Below, one piece after another: positions 13,916 through 26,300 of a stretch of DNA of 64,000 nucleotides. The DNA is from Rhyacophila brunnea (lineage: Eukaryota > Arthropoda > Insecta > Trichoptera > Rhyacophilidae), in the NCBI GenBank assembly GCA_022495005.1, contig JAGYXB010000135.1:1-64000 (forward strand), given 5' to 3'. The number at the start of each line of letters is the position of its first letter. Position 1 is the first letter of the stretch. The position numbers were made by a program, and so were the translations under genes. The notes below the pieces were generated by a model, which did no database searches, was not told the DNA's origin, and saw only the letters and a list, made by a program, of their open reading frames with translations.

Positions 13916-14168
13916 TAATAATAATATTATATTATGTCCAATTATAACTAATAAAACCATCCGTATTAAATTTACTTTTTCTTCTGTCATGTTGACAGTT
14001 CAAGAATTCCATACCCTGGCGAATTCATGTACTCAGCAGAAAATTTACCTAATTCATGAATAAGGCAACAGGCTTGACTATTACATGAATTAGCCAAAAT
14101 TTTGCCCATTTCATGTAATAGTCAATTTCGCACATTCGGTGTAACATATATATATTATGTTAACAGCT

Positions 14169-14194
14169 GTTTCGAGCTGTAAACTCGTCTTCAG
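14169..14194 (-). ncRNA. Degenerate hammerhead-ribozyme-like core
   Basis: On the minus strand CTGAAGA is followed by CGAGTTTACAGCTC and then GAAAC. This is the layout CUGANGA - stem II - GAAA of hammerhead ribozymes found in Penelope-like element repeats and retrozymes. GAG and CTC can pair as a shortened stem II, but the first base pair is lost and stems I and III are unclear, so activity is doubtful. No Penelope reverse transcriptase was found nearby. Confidence 0.35.
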
Positions 14195-16099
14195 ATTGAT
14201 TTTAAGCAGGGAACTCAGAAATAATGGGAACTGAAATACCCAACGGGTAAGGCGATAGCAGGTAACCGTCTCGAGTAAGGAAGAATCCGTGTTAAACTTA
14301 CACACGTGTCAAGAATACGTTGTACGTCTAATACTGAAAACTGCTCTCGGTTTATGCATTTACGCTCATTTAATGTTGATGTATTACACACACTATTGCA
14401 CGTGCGTAATGCGTGCTTTATTTTCGTAGGACACTCACACATTCAAAAACCCTGCTTCAACGTGCGGCGTATTGAATATAGCCGATCGGTATTCTATTTA
14501 TTATCTGTTCTGTGATTTTAAGATAACCCATTATTCTAATAGCTCAAATTAAATAATTGTCCGTACATACGGAATATTTTACTTGCAATTCTGTACGGCC
14601 AACATTATTCGGATATGGATTCTTATGACTTTCAGAAAACAAAATAAATATCAATTGTATGTTAATCATATGGTAATCTAAAACTGAGATCGTATTTTGT
14701 TCACGCAGCAGTATATAATCACAGAAATAGTGTTATTATTTTTTATTCGGAATAATAATTACTGTCGCACTATCGTGTGATAGACGAATCAGTAATTTAC
14801 GCATACAAAATTGGATTTCGATTTCTGCGTACCAGTTCTCACAGCGGACTCATTGCAAACAAACCGCTTTGTGGAGCGATTTCTACTAGATTGCGGAGAC
14901 CTTCAACCCAAATGCATTTATAGCGCCTGCCTTTAAAGCCGCAACTAGAATAACAATTTCTTTAAACATTGGAAAAAACACTTCCGACACATCAATTCGA
15001 AATTTAAAAAAAAACATTATTCTTTATTACTGACGCATACGTTCCGTAAGCTGAAATGACAATAATTAAATATGTAATAGGTATGTACCTACACAAAAAT
15101 TTTAAATTAAATATTTTGCATTCTTTTTCTTTTTAGTTCTACATTATTAGGTATACTACCTACTACTACTACAATGCAGCGCTCGAAATGGAAAAGTTTA
15201 CGAACCAGGGCGCTCGACAATTTTCTGAAGATATTAACATAGTTATCAAATTTTATAAAAATAAGTAAATATTAATATAATTAATTTTAAAACGATAATT
15301 TTACCGATTTCACAGACCGGAACGGCGTTTCGATTCATTTCGAGCCCTGCTACAATGACAGTAGTGTAGTAATAGATATTGGCGATAGCCCGCGACTTCG
15401 TCAGAAAAAAAAGGTTAAAAATAAAGTTACATAGGTACCTACATAATATTAATATTATTTGCAATCACATTTTAAGAAACTTTATCTCAGATTCGCGAAA
15501 ACGTCGCTTGATCTATAAATCCATTACGCTGTTCAATTATTGTTTGTTGAACTCGAACTCATTTTTATAATGGTTAAATACAGCAGAAATTATTATTTTA
15601 TAGGTATGTAAATGTGAATATTAATCGTACAACTCTTTTATAATAATAAAGTATCTACACAATATGTGCGTGAATCAATCGCAAAAAATCTTTTTAATTG
15701 TATATAAGTATATATGCATTATTATATTATCATAATATAATTGTATCCATAATAGGTATTGACTAATTAATTAATATTGACACAAGTGAGTGAACTCGGG
15801 AAATCGTTGATTAAATTACATTGGTTTGTAAATTTATATTAAATAACGTCGGGAAATACCGAATACGTATTCTTCAGACTATTTTTAATGTAATACGTCT
15901 GAAAGGGAAACTATCGTAATATAGGATTCGCAACGTGTTCAATGAATAATATTCCTACATTTTTTAGATTAGAACTTATTCGATTTGCAATACGAGACGT
16001 ATTTTCCTCTGCCAGAAAGGCGTATTGTGTTTTTTTTAATGTAAGGTTTAATATTAAATTTAAACATTTCAAATGCCCTGTGTATGTTTCCTTGTTTCA

Positions 16100-16305
16100 T
16101 TCTGATCATGTCCGATCCTAATAGGATCATATGGGCCTCCACAGAGTGGAGGTTTGCATTGACAGATTTTGTTATCACGAGAAATGTTTGTCAGCCACTT
16201 GCTCAACCTATTAGATGCATACTCTGACTCATCCACATATTAAAAAACAATATGTGTACTTGCCAGACCCAGGATTCGAACCTGATACCCACGGCAGTTA
16301 CTAAT
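16100..16305 (-). mobile_element. tRNA-derived SINE, copy on minus strand
   Basis: Read on the minus strand, a tRNA-like head with a B-box GGTTCGAATCC is followed by the family body. Markers are GTACACATATTGTTTTT, ATAGGTTGAGCAAGTGGCTG and TGGAGGCCCATATGATCCTA, then the tail GATCGGACATGATCAG. It aligns in the same order with the copies at 28092 and 50349. The A-box end has eroded. Confidence 0.75.
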
Positions 16306-17018
16306 AATTGAAAAAATAAACTATTTGTCCATTACTTTTAATCATAAATATATCATATACATCCTTAATTACTTAAATACTTTTGACTTTACCCCCTGTA
16401 TATAATAAGATAATAATTATTATAGTTAAGTAACTGAGGTGCATATTTAATGCTCCATTTGAAGAATTCATACTTCAAATTCGCGCAATATTCACTACTT
16501 TTGTGCATTATACTAATTTCTTTACTAATGTTGAAGGCGTTTTATCAGTCAACGGGTCAATATAGTTATTAATATTTTAATTGCCTAATAATTCCCTGCG
16601 ACCTACGTTGTTTGCACAAAAATTGAATTACGCCTCCATTTCATCAAAATGTGTGTGCTTTTTTAATGGTGATAATATCCCATTTGCATATAGATCTCTT
16701 AATTATGCAAAGCGAGCATGTCTATTATAATAATGTATGTAGTAATTTTGGTGGAATGTGTATGATAAATAAATAAATTACGTATTACAGTTTTAGTGGA
16801 ATTAAGAATTGTTCAAGATGTAATCCATGAAATATATTGTGTAGCTGTAGATTCATTAATCTCAAAAGGTACGTAATTACCGTTTGAATCGTTTTAATGT
16901 GATTCTATAATTTGTATAAAAAACATTACTTTAGAAGCCACTATTACTATGGGATTGAATTTTATAAATTATGTTACATTTCAATAGCTATATACATGGC
17001 CCCCACAAAGGGGGGGCT
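16306..17018. other. AT-rich spacer
   Basis: No gene or element recognised between the SINE and the GC-rich dispersed repeat. Confidence 0.35.
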
Positions 17019-17150
17019 GACAGGGCTCTAGCCTGGGGGCCCGAGCTCAGGAAGGGCCCGGCGTGGCGAGTCGACCAGTCAAATGATATAAACACACATC
17101 ACAAATTCTCTCTAATAGTAAGAAAAGTCGCCTGGGGCGCTATTTTTCTT
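17019..17150 (+). repeat. GC-rich dispersed repeat, copy 1
   Basis: GGGCTCTAGCCTGGGGGCCC, then GGCCCGGCGTG, AACACACATCA and AAAGTCGCCTGGGGCGCTAT occur in this order. They occur again, reverse-complemented, at 46498-46612 next to the R1-like LINE tail inside the Helitron. The two copies define a repeat family with both a GC-rich and an AT-rich part. The coding content and element class are unknown. Confidence 0.6.
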
Positions 17151-17314
17151 CAGTAATGTTATTATTTAAAATAATGTGGTTGTACGATACAAATTTTATT
17201 ACGTATCGATACTCGCCAACTCCATAATTCAATTGGATGTATTAAAATATGCAAAAAAAACACTAAATATATACATTCATTTTACCGCGAACGCCATTTG
17301 GAAAACGCTATTGT

Positions 17315-17355
17315 ATCACACTGGGGGCCCGCTTCAGGATGTGGGGGCCATGGCT
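17315..17355 (+). repeat. GC-rich repeat fragment
   Basis: GGGGGCCCGCTTCAGGATGT followed by GGGGGCC resembles, reverse-complemented, 40935-40975 (GCCCGTTTCAAGATGTGGGG on its minus strand). It probably belongs to the same or a related repeat as 17019-17150. Confidence 0.45.
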
Positions 17356-17705
17356 ATATAAATCCTAATAAATTTGATTAACCAAACCTAACTTGTGAGT
17401 TTTGGATTTATATAGGTACTTTATGATACTGATGTAATTCTTAACACGTGCAGTTTAATTGCGGTCAATATGCGAAATATTTTTTTGTAATACTATGTAA
17501 GTAGGACTGAGTTGGCTCACCGCTGATGCCGTGATGATTAATGATTACTATCACGAGTTTTCGCGATAGACTGGAGAGACGCTCTCGTTTTTATTTACTC
17601 AAATAGTAATATAAATAAACCGATAGCTTAGTATGTTAAATATATGTATTATCAAATTCAATGTATCAAACAGATTAATATCGTTTGGATAGTCGCCAAA
17701 GTCTA

Positions 17706-17812
17706 ATGCCGGGTCCACACTGGCAACATGTCGCCGGCAACCTCGTTAAATTTTACTATAATTATCATACTTATCGTAAAATGTAACGAGGTTGCCAGTG
17801 TGGACCCGGCAT
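17706..17812. mobile_element. 107-bp hairpin MITE
   Basis: ATGCCGGGTCCACACTGGCA at the left is exactly mirrored at the right end (17791-17812). A further GTTGCC/GGCAAC extends pairing inward, followed by AACGAG-type complementarity. The whole unit can fold into one hairpin. It is too short to code for anything. Confidence 0.75.
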
Positions 17813-17935
17813 AATATCTCTACTAATTTTAAAAAAAAAAAATAATCGCGTATTAGTTAGCCATTTTACATTGGTATTTATATGAAACGTAAATCGAAAA
17901 AACTAAATAGGTCTTCATATCATTATTTCTTTTTT

Positions 17936-18160
17936 ATTCTTTTGACCATGTTCGACCTAATAGTGGAGGTTTTTATTAACATATTTTTGTTTTTACGAGA
18001 AATATTAGTCACTTGCTCAACCTATTAAGTCCATACGCTTGATTTTAAACACACACTGAAAAACAATATGCGTATTTGTCAGATCCAACATTCGAACCGG
18101 CGACCCGCGACATGCCACGATAAGCCGATGCGTTACCCGGTCAGCCATCGTGGGTAGTAA
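17936..18160 (-). mobile_element. tRNA-derived SINE, copy on minus strand
   Basis: On the minus strand the tRNA-like head (A-box region CACGATGGCTGACCGGGTAA, B-box GGTTCGAATGT) precedes the family body, with AATACGCATATTGTTTTTCA, AATAGGTTGAGCAAGTGACT and a shortened TAGGTCGAACATGGTC end. The TGGAGGCCCATATGATCC segment carries a deletion. Confidence 0.75.
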
Positions 18161-18929
18161 TAATATGAGGATTATAATAAACTATTGCCGTTTATATTTT
18201 GAGGAATATATAGTGTTTTGCATTTTTTTCGCGCATAACCTGTAATGTATTATTCTAAATGCACTGTTTTTTGTGTAGTTGGCAATGTTACATTCTATCC
18301 ACAGAATCTTAAATCGGCAAGAACGAAATGTATGAAATAACAACTTGAAATCTTGACCCGTTTGTTAATTGACTCAAATGATTCTTTGGCAAGTGATTCG
18401 ATTTTCAATTGTATTGTTCTTTGATCGATTCATTTAAACTTAAACCACGCTGCAAGTAACCAACCGTTCACTGTCTACATTGGAAAATGATTATTGCGGT
18501 GCTGCAACATTTATTTGGCCGGGAAAGAGGGAAAGGTCTCAACTCTGCAGAATAGTGAAATCACGATTTCAGTTCAAATTATCTCTCGGCGCCATTGTGC
18601 TCTATGATGGCATTTCACAACACTGGCTAACCTTATTGTCAGAGACTTGTACACACCATATATCTTATTGTAGATCTGTATACGGTTAATGGTAATATTC
18701 TAGAAACATACATTTAGTTATAATAAAAAGTATTATAGGTATACGAGATCCTTCTTTCTTTTTACTTTTATGAAGCAAAGAAAGTCTAGGTGAAAACGAT
18801 TAAAATCTTGCTGTTTGTTTTAATTAGGTACCTACCTAATTATCAAAAGGCTTAGCAATCTAATAGTTCAACCCCATAAAATTTTATATTGGTATTCAAA
18901 TGTGTGTAAATGGGTAGGTACCTTTTTTG

Positions 18930-19110
18930 TTGACTCCACGAGAGATTTCGTAACAGATTTTTGTTTTACGAGAAACGGATGTTAGCCACTTACTCAACAT
19001 ATTAGAACAGCGCTCTGGAATCTAAACACACTTTGAAAAAACAACATGTGATTTTGTCAGACAAATCCACACGAAACCCATGACTAAACTTAAGTCGTGC
19101 ATCTTCCTAT
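18930..19110 (-). mobile_element. Diverged tRNA-SINE copy
   Basis: GAGAAACGGATGTTAGCCAC, TTACTCAACATATTAGA and TTGAAAAAACAACATGTGA follow the order of the SINE body on the minus strand. The tRNA head is nearly unrecognisable. Confidence 0.6.
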
Positions 19111-19271
19111 AATTGACCGGTCATATCAGATTCCCGACTTGTAAATTGAGCCACTCACTAAGATAGCGTAGGTATCCCCTACCTTTCCCTACATGACACA
19201 TGACCTGGAGTAAATCATGGTGGAAAGTGTGCAGCCTTTCTGCGCTAGATATTAGCTATAAGTTATATTGG

Positions 19272-19352
19272 CTGGCGGCTCTCGTGGTGCAGTGCGTAAG
19301 GCGCTGGCCTTCCACCCGAGAGTTCCGGGTTCGATTTCCGGTGAGGACACAA
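19272..19352 (+). mobile_element. Second tRNA-headed repeat
   Basis: GTGGTGCAGTGCGTAAGGCG (A-box-like) and GGGTTCGATTTCC (B-box-like) lie at tRNA spacing, with paired CTCTCG/CGAGAG. It lacks the body of the other SINE family and runs into TATTTATGTGTTTTTCC. It looks like the head of an independent tRNA-derived SINE rather than a working tRNA gene. Confidence 0.55.
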
Positions 19353-20475
19353 TATTTATGTGTTTTTCCAGCGCCAATTATTAATAATACAGAACCACTA
19401 AATCAGATGAACTCAAAGGTCTTCAAGATACGTTAAAATAATCAGTTTTTAACGAAATCTGAAACGAAAAATGCGTTGACAAGCGAAGACGACAGACGCG
19501 TTTGAGCACTCTATAGAACAATAATAGGTCATCCATAGACAGCAACGGGAGGGGCAGGAAAGGTAGGACCAGTCGTTGTCGGTAAGTTTCCGAATGCGTT
19601 GGCTTGTAAAATAGAGGAGGCTGTGGTTTTTCTCAAAGCCTGGGTGATCGTGATTGTTCAAAATTACTAACAACCACGATGGTCCGTTCCTTCAACGTCC
19701 GGGCTTAGCGGCTGCGTCGACAAGAACGTATTTTCCAACGTTTTTATTAGCTCGTATTCTTATTTGTCCGGTGGTTGTTTATCCAGTAAAAATCTTGCAA
19801 TCGATTTTTAACTAACTTCCCGACAAGCTAGACATTTGAAACTTTTAGAATATATCAGAACACGATGCCAATGCATTCTTTTAAAACTTTTAGCCATCTT
19901 TACGTAGAATTGAATTCATTTTCAATTAATTCTGTTTTGTATGAAAAGTTATTTCGGAAGAAATCCGTAATCCAATCCACTATTATTGGTTGCTAGGGGT
20001 CTGGGGTCCTAGCAACTAAATTATTAATATATTACGTGCGTTAGGTACTATGGAAATCAATATGACATGTCAAAATGACATTTCAGTATTATTTCTATCA
20101 AGTACAATTTTTTTTGATCGTTAAAATTTAAAAACGTTGTATATAAACAGTTCTTTTTTATCTTGTAATTATTTATATTTACTTTTAACTACCTTCATAG
20201 TGGTAAGCGTTAATTCACATAAGTAGGTAGAACAAAACAATGCCTTCATTTTGAGCGCAATTCGAACTAAAATTGGATACTTTTCTGTTGGGTTGGGACG
20301 AAAGGCCATACAGATTCTACAGCTGAGGCAACAACTCGTTACGCATTTCATTGAAACTTGGTTCGAGAAATATAATGTAGCGTCTCATCACCTAATGTTG
20401 ATCGCCCATAATTAGGTATATTTTGATCGCAGTTTATTTTATAAAAAAAAATTTGTAATTCTTGCTGAATATCTC
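19353..20475. other. Spacer without recognised gene
   Basis: Includes a slightly GC-richer patch (19470-19740) with no identifiable reading frame or repeat. Confidence 0.35.
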
Positions 20476-21080
20476 GATGCCGCAGTGGGAAACGTGGAGG
20501 TAGGCTGTTAAGATCCGACATCAATAGTGCACATTAAACTTTATCAGTCATTCGTATTTGTTTCTATAGAACTAAGACTACAATTTACGTGCTGGTTTTG
20601 CTGGTTAGTTTTGAAAAATCTATTAAACATTGCCTAAACCAAACCATAATAGTTTTGGTATGTTATGGGTGATTCGGCAAAATAGTTCACACTTTTTATT
20701 CATATGTATTTGTTTTCGTTGAATTAAGAATTCATATTACACATGTTTTTGTTGGTTTTTTTAAAATTCATTAAGCCCTGCGTAACCCAATCATAGTAGA
20801 TAAATAATATTATTCTATCTATAAAATATCCAAAATTATGTATAGTTTAATGGCATAATTTTAGATATTTTATAGATGGACGTATATTTTTTTGACTATT
20901 ATCTATTTTGTCTTGGGTTTCGCAGTGTTTAATTGAATTTTTAGAAACTAACCAACACCACCTGTAAATTGTTGACTTAGTTCAATGAAAACAAATACGT
21001 ATGACTGACAAAGTTTATCGAGGACTGTTTATGTCGGATCTTAACTGCCTACCTCCACCCTTTGCCACTGCAGTGCCGTA
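20476..21080. mobile_element. 0.6-kb long inverted-repeat MITE
   Basis: The left part (GTGGAGGTAGGCTGTTAAGA, GTCATTCGTATTTGTTTC, TTTACGTGCTGG) is mirrored with mismatches by the right part up to GGCAGTTAAGATCCGACATA read on the minus strand. Arms exceed 150 bases and are clearly diverged. There is no coding capacity. Confidence 0.65.
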
Positions 21081-22247
21081 TCTATAGAAAGTTAGTTCTT
21101 CCATGTTCTTCAGTGGTGTTCTACACAAATATAGTCAGGTACATAATATATGATAATTTACCACGGTCGTCACCTACTAATAATAATAACCAATATATTG
21201 GCAAATTATAAACCTTTTACAAGTGATTTCAGATTACAAATTAATCGTTATAAATAATCAAAAGAATTCAAATGGAAATTAGGTTTGTAGCCAAAAACAG
21301 AAAAGCTGTCAATAAATTATTGAATTTTCATAGACCTTTTACTTACATAATTCATAATTTATAAATACAAATAGCCATATTTGTTCAAATGCGTAGGAAA
21401 TATTTTTTTTGCGTTTAATTAAAAATATTTTTATGGCTACAAAATTAATTGATTTTTTTTATTTTTAGTTATGTCAGAGACCTACACATCGCCTCATTTC
21501 GGTTGATGTTTCAATGTTGTGGGTGCTTTCTGGTATTTTACTCATATTTATTATTTTAATAAATCATAATTTATATTGTAACGCCCAAACTGTTAAATAA
21601 AATGATGCAATTATGCTTTTATTAAAGTTTCATAAAACAATATGAAAATAATATTTAATAGAAAGAAATAGTAAAATGACTATACAATTTAAAAACATGT
21701 CAGAAAAACACTTATGAAAACTTAACAAAAATTTATGCTAATAGAGTTTTAAAAAAATAGTGACCTATTTTACTATGAAGTATGAATAACTATGAAGCAT
21801 TTTTAATATTTAGTATTTAGCTTAATTAGATATCGTTTTATAAATATTATTGAAGTGACAAGAGTTTTGCTTGGGAAGGGGGATTTTTGTAGCAACAAAG
21901 AATGAACCAATTCTGTTTCCCAGTAATGTCACCGTCTACTTTCTACTACGCACTGTTGTTGCTATACCGTGTTGTCCTGGCCTGATAATTAATTTTGGAC
22001 AATATAATATTACTTGTGTAACTTGTGTAAATATGAAAATTATTTATACTTAGGTGCTTGTTAATTTATATAAGTATAAGTACCTATATAATTATAAATT
22101 ATATATGTGAAAATTCAAAATATTGTTTTTAGAATATTATTCAATATAGGTACTTCGCCTAATAATAGAGACTAAAATAATATAAGGAAGCATTTTGAGT
22201 TCATTATATGGTCAACATTTTCCCTTTGTGTGTCAGTGACTACTGTC
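21081..22247. other. Spacer, probably FAM89 intron
   Basis: AT-rich. No exon matching the FAM89 N-terminal part was recognised here. Confidence 0.35.
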
Positions 22248-22402
22248 ATAGATCGCGCAACCAGAGTTGAGGCGATCGAATACTCACATAGACGCATTCA
22301 AAAAAGGAACAACCTGTAAAAGAATACTATATTCTTCAGAAATTCACCAATGCACACAATCTTTCGTATCTGTGTCGCACCAACTCTTGGTGCGCGATCT
22401 AT
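22248..22402. mobile_element. 155-bp MITE
   Basis: ATAGATCGCGCAACCAGAGT at the left edge and its imperfect mirror ATAGATCGCGCACCAAGAGT (minus strand, ending at 22402) form TIRs of about 27 bases. It lies about 590 bases before the FAM89 exon. Confidence 0.65.
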
Positions 22403-22991
22403 ACTCACATCGATATTTTGTCATTTACACGTCATCTGGACTATATAATTTTATTATGACAGGTACGCATCACTCGACATTTTACAGGCTCCTGTTATAT
22501 AAAAAAAAGAGTCGGGAATCAGTGGTATCGTTTCATTGGATCACCAGGGAACTCAAAACTAATGGGAAGTGCGTTTCCTTATGGGTATCGTTGTAAGAAG
22601 GTATGACTCTGAGTGAGGAAAAAAATATCGGATATTGCGTGTTTAATAATATGATTTTATTTTCTATATTTACAATATTTATAAATTGATCTTAATGTAA
22701 ACGCAACACGTATTATTGTTAATATTTGATGACATTCGGATGGCTCTGTATTTCTCGCATTTACTAACCAAAAATAAACCAAAATTGCCGTTCAACGTCT
22801 TGCTCTGGCGACTTGCTTTCGCATTTCTATCGTATTATTTTGTTTTGTGGTACCCACCTATTAGGATTTTGTATTATGGCAATGCCATTCAACTAAAATT
22901 GATTTAACTTCGATGGTTGATATCTTGAACCGCGTTTCAAAATATTGTTTTTGCAATTTATATGCTAATATACATTTCTCTTCTTTTTCAG

Positions 22992-23243
22992 CTAAGCCTA
23001 CGACAATTGGACTTATCACTCCTGTCGCAGTTGTGGTCCCTGAACGAGTCCATCCATGAGTTCCGGCAGTACCTTGGCGACCGAGGCAGCGGCCCGGGAC
23101 AGGGTGGCATAGCCGCCGGCGATGACGATCTCGACGATGACGCTGACGTCGACGCCGATGACAGCTCTTCTGGAGGAGAGGAGCCCACACCTCCGCCCGC
23201 CCAGCACCCTCCCCACCAGAGGCGGGGCAGGACACCTGTCTAA
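22992..23243 (+). CDS. FAM89-family protein, 3'-terminal exon
   Basis: The exon opens after a clean polypyrimidine tract and AG (acceptor at 22990-22991) and reads LSLRQLDLSLLSQLWSLNES, then IHEFRQYLGDR. From memory this is the signature of the FAM89A/FAM89B (LRAP25) family, whose vertebrate members have LRQLDMSLLCQL in the same place. FAM89B is an adaptor linking MRCK and LIMK kinases in lamellipodia; that role is family knowledge and not visible here. After the conserved helix comes a Gly/Ser linker, an acidic Asp-rich run and a Pro-rich tail ending at a TAA at 23241-23243. AATAAA follows at 23332. No upstream exon was recognised in the 22.9 kb before it, so the gene must start beyond the window or in a short diverged exon. 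This exon is GC-richer than its surroundings. Confidence 0.85.
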   Translation, partial: LSLRQLDLSLLSQLWSLNESIHEFRQYLGDRGSGPGQGGIAAGDDDLDDDADVDADDSSSGGEEPTPPPAQHPPHQRRGRTPV

Positions 23244-23337
23244 TCCAAAACAACTATTATATTTCTTTAGTGTATTAGAATTATTAGAATAGTGCATTCT
23301 TTTGTTTTAAAGCTGCACCATGTGCCAAGTAAATAAA

Positions 23338-26300
23338 ATATGTACCTACCTATTTTCTTTTACTTGACGTTTTTTTCCAATAAATACTTGAAAATTACTA
23401 TGTCAAGCCCAAAAGTGTTTCCCTAAAATACGAGTAATTAGTACTCTTGGCTCATTATCTTCACAGTATAATGTAGATGTGACATATTCGTAATACCATC
23501 TCTGTTTCTACAAAGGGTAATAATTAATACCTAATTACCTGCATTAAATCCATTATGTTTTTAAAAACCTGTAACAGGTTACTTCAGGAAGAAACCGCCT
23601 ACTTTTAGATTAGTACTCATCTTAATTGTTAAGTTAACAATGATCATATTATTTCTATTGGGGTTTTATAGCTGAAAAATATGCTTTTATTAGGTTGAGT
23701 TGTTTCAAGAATACATTTCAATATATTGTGTGATATATCTAAAAGTGACAGGAAAAGAAAAAAACAAAAGCAGGTTTTGAAAAAAGAACAAAATAGCATC
23801 ATATCTATCAGAGCAGTGTTGCCAACTATATGACTTAGTGTCATAGAGTCATAGACTATACAATGTTCTTTCACAAACAATTTTGATAAATGATCGTTTT
23901 AACAAACCCAGCTGACTGATAACCTAATTAATTTTTGTCACCAATTTTTTAGTTATAATACGGAGACATCTAGTTAAGATGCCTCGAAGGTTCATTTGAA
24001 TTGGAACATAATTGGAATGACATTCCATTATAATTTTTCGTATATGCTTCGTAATTCTGGTAATAGATGTCTCCATGAAATCACAAATTTTGATGTCATC
24101 CCCCTTAACATAACTTAACAAGGAAACACAATGTCTTGAGTAATATTTTTATTAATGCTTATTCAGCTACCATGGATGTCTGTGAATATTATGTGACTGC
24201 AACTGCCAAATAAAATTCCTCTACAAAATGATTGTTAATTTCACTCTTATGCCAGCCAAAAGGAGATTACAGTCTAGAAAAAGCCGATAGCATCTACATT
24301 ATTTATTGGAAATTAGTTGTTTATAATTAAAGTTGAAAAAAATCATGGTGGAGCTTAAACACGAAAGAATTTAATTCTTACATCAATTAGTGGTTCACTA
24401 TATTATTTTAACATTGTTAATAGTATTAGTGAAGTCATTTTATAGTTAATGTTTCGAACCTCTACTGATAGCATTTAAGGCATTGAAATAATCATTATTA
24501 TTCTCATTTATCGTAAAATGAAGCATATTTAATCTGGATCGCACCAAAATTAATTATAAATAAACCTAGCTTGAACATGCACAGGTGTGGTTTCTACTTA
24601 TGCACAACAATAAGGCAGGGCTAACATGATTATTGCTACAGTTGCTATTGTCGAATGTATGTCAATAGTAAAATATATTGTTATCTCTTACTCAGGACAA
24701 TAAATTAATTTTTTCTATGTAGACCACATAAATGAATTGCAGCTGCATGCCCTAACTGTATATTGTTGCACTGTGGTTCAACTGTGTAAAATTTCTCTCA
24801 TGCATCCATAGCTCAATTAAAAAAATATATAAGTCCATACTTTTTTCTTATTCACTCATATCATTGGACCCGTGTGCTGGATTTAAACTCACATACCTCT
24901 ATTTTAAGGGTATTGTAATATTTAGGTGGGTAGGTCTATTAATTGCCATTCTCAAATAAACGTACATTAATATTTCATTACGTAATGATTCATCCTGCTT
25001 ATTCCTTAAATTTCAAGATTATGTGCTTCCTTTTGACGAATGATTATAATATTGTAGGGCATCTTGGATTCCGAAAATCTAGTGTATTATAAAAGTCACC
25101 AGTTTTTTTTTTTATTATTATTATATTTAGGTGTGTATTATACAAGAAAATGATAATAAGTAATATTAATAATTATTGAATCTCACCATAAGTATTTAAT
25201 ATTATGAAAATAATTAAGGTGCTGAAGGATTAAATGAGTACAAGTGACCTGACATAAGTAATTCGAAGCCGTTTTCGCATACCTATTTATTAATTGAAAA
25301 GAATTCAACCATGTAACTGCGCAATTAACTGTGAACAATTATAAGCATTAAAATGGATTGGATTACGCTTAATGTAGGTATATAAAATGTAGTGGCATCC
25401 GTGTGGGCATGCGGACTATGCGCCGCATTGAGGTGGCAGATGTCGAAAGGGCGGCACACTCAAGAAGGAATGAATCGGTATATAAAATTTAAACATACAA
25501 TTTTATGTTATTTAAGCTCAAAAGTAACCATGTGGGTTGATGATATTGTATAGACTATAGAATGACTAAGTTAGAGTCAGTTTGGCAAGTGATTTGTTAC
25601 ATATGTTCTTCAATCTTACACATGCTTCTTTTGTGAAAAAAGATCAGTATTTCCTATTTGAGTATTATCACAGAACAGATAATTTTTTGTGTTTCCTAGT
25701 ACTAAATCTATATGAAGTTTATTTTTTCGTTGCATTAAAACATCTTTTACAAGTGTAAAAAACAACTATCAGCAGCAATATCTAAAAAATAGGCAATAAT
25801 GCAGATTATTTATTTCACCAATTTATGAATATGGGGGGGGGGGGCATTCGTAGTCTGTCTAAGGGCAATACCTTGCCTAGGGATATTGCTGATAAAAAAT
25901 TAAACATTAAAAATATTGATTAAAATATTTTTTTCTGAGAATAGTAATATTGAATCATTTGAGAACAAGATCTCAATCTAAGAATATTTAAAACAGTTAT
26001 GTACAATTTACAATTGCATATTTTTGACATTTAAGTCGATTTCATAACTTGGTCACCGGCGCACTTGTATTAGTTAAATCCTCAGCTCTTCAATTATTAA
26101 CCACAAGACTTGAACTCCTTGCCCCAGTGTGAATTATAATGTTGAACACGTAAATTATCTGTTTTTCTCCCTAAGATATCAATCCATACCAATTGTAGTG
26201 GTATGGCAATGGAATAAATAAGAACATAATAAAATCTCAGTAATTAATTTGAAATATTATATACACCAAAATGTAGGTTTTTTTCATTGTTCAATATACT

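Larger units (their letters stand above)
13263..16099. other. Gene-free stretch with minor repeats
   Basis: AT-rich. It contains a short CCTAA run (13895-13915), a 16-base inverted repeat TTGACTATTACATGAA with its mirror at 14109-14125, a hammerhead-like motif at 14169-14194 and a possible degraded Helitron end (GCCCGCGACTTCGTC at about 15388). No exon was recognised. Confidence 0.4.
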
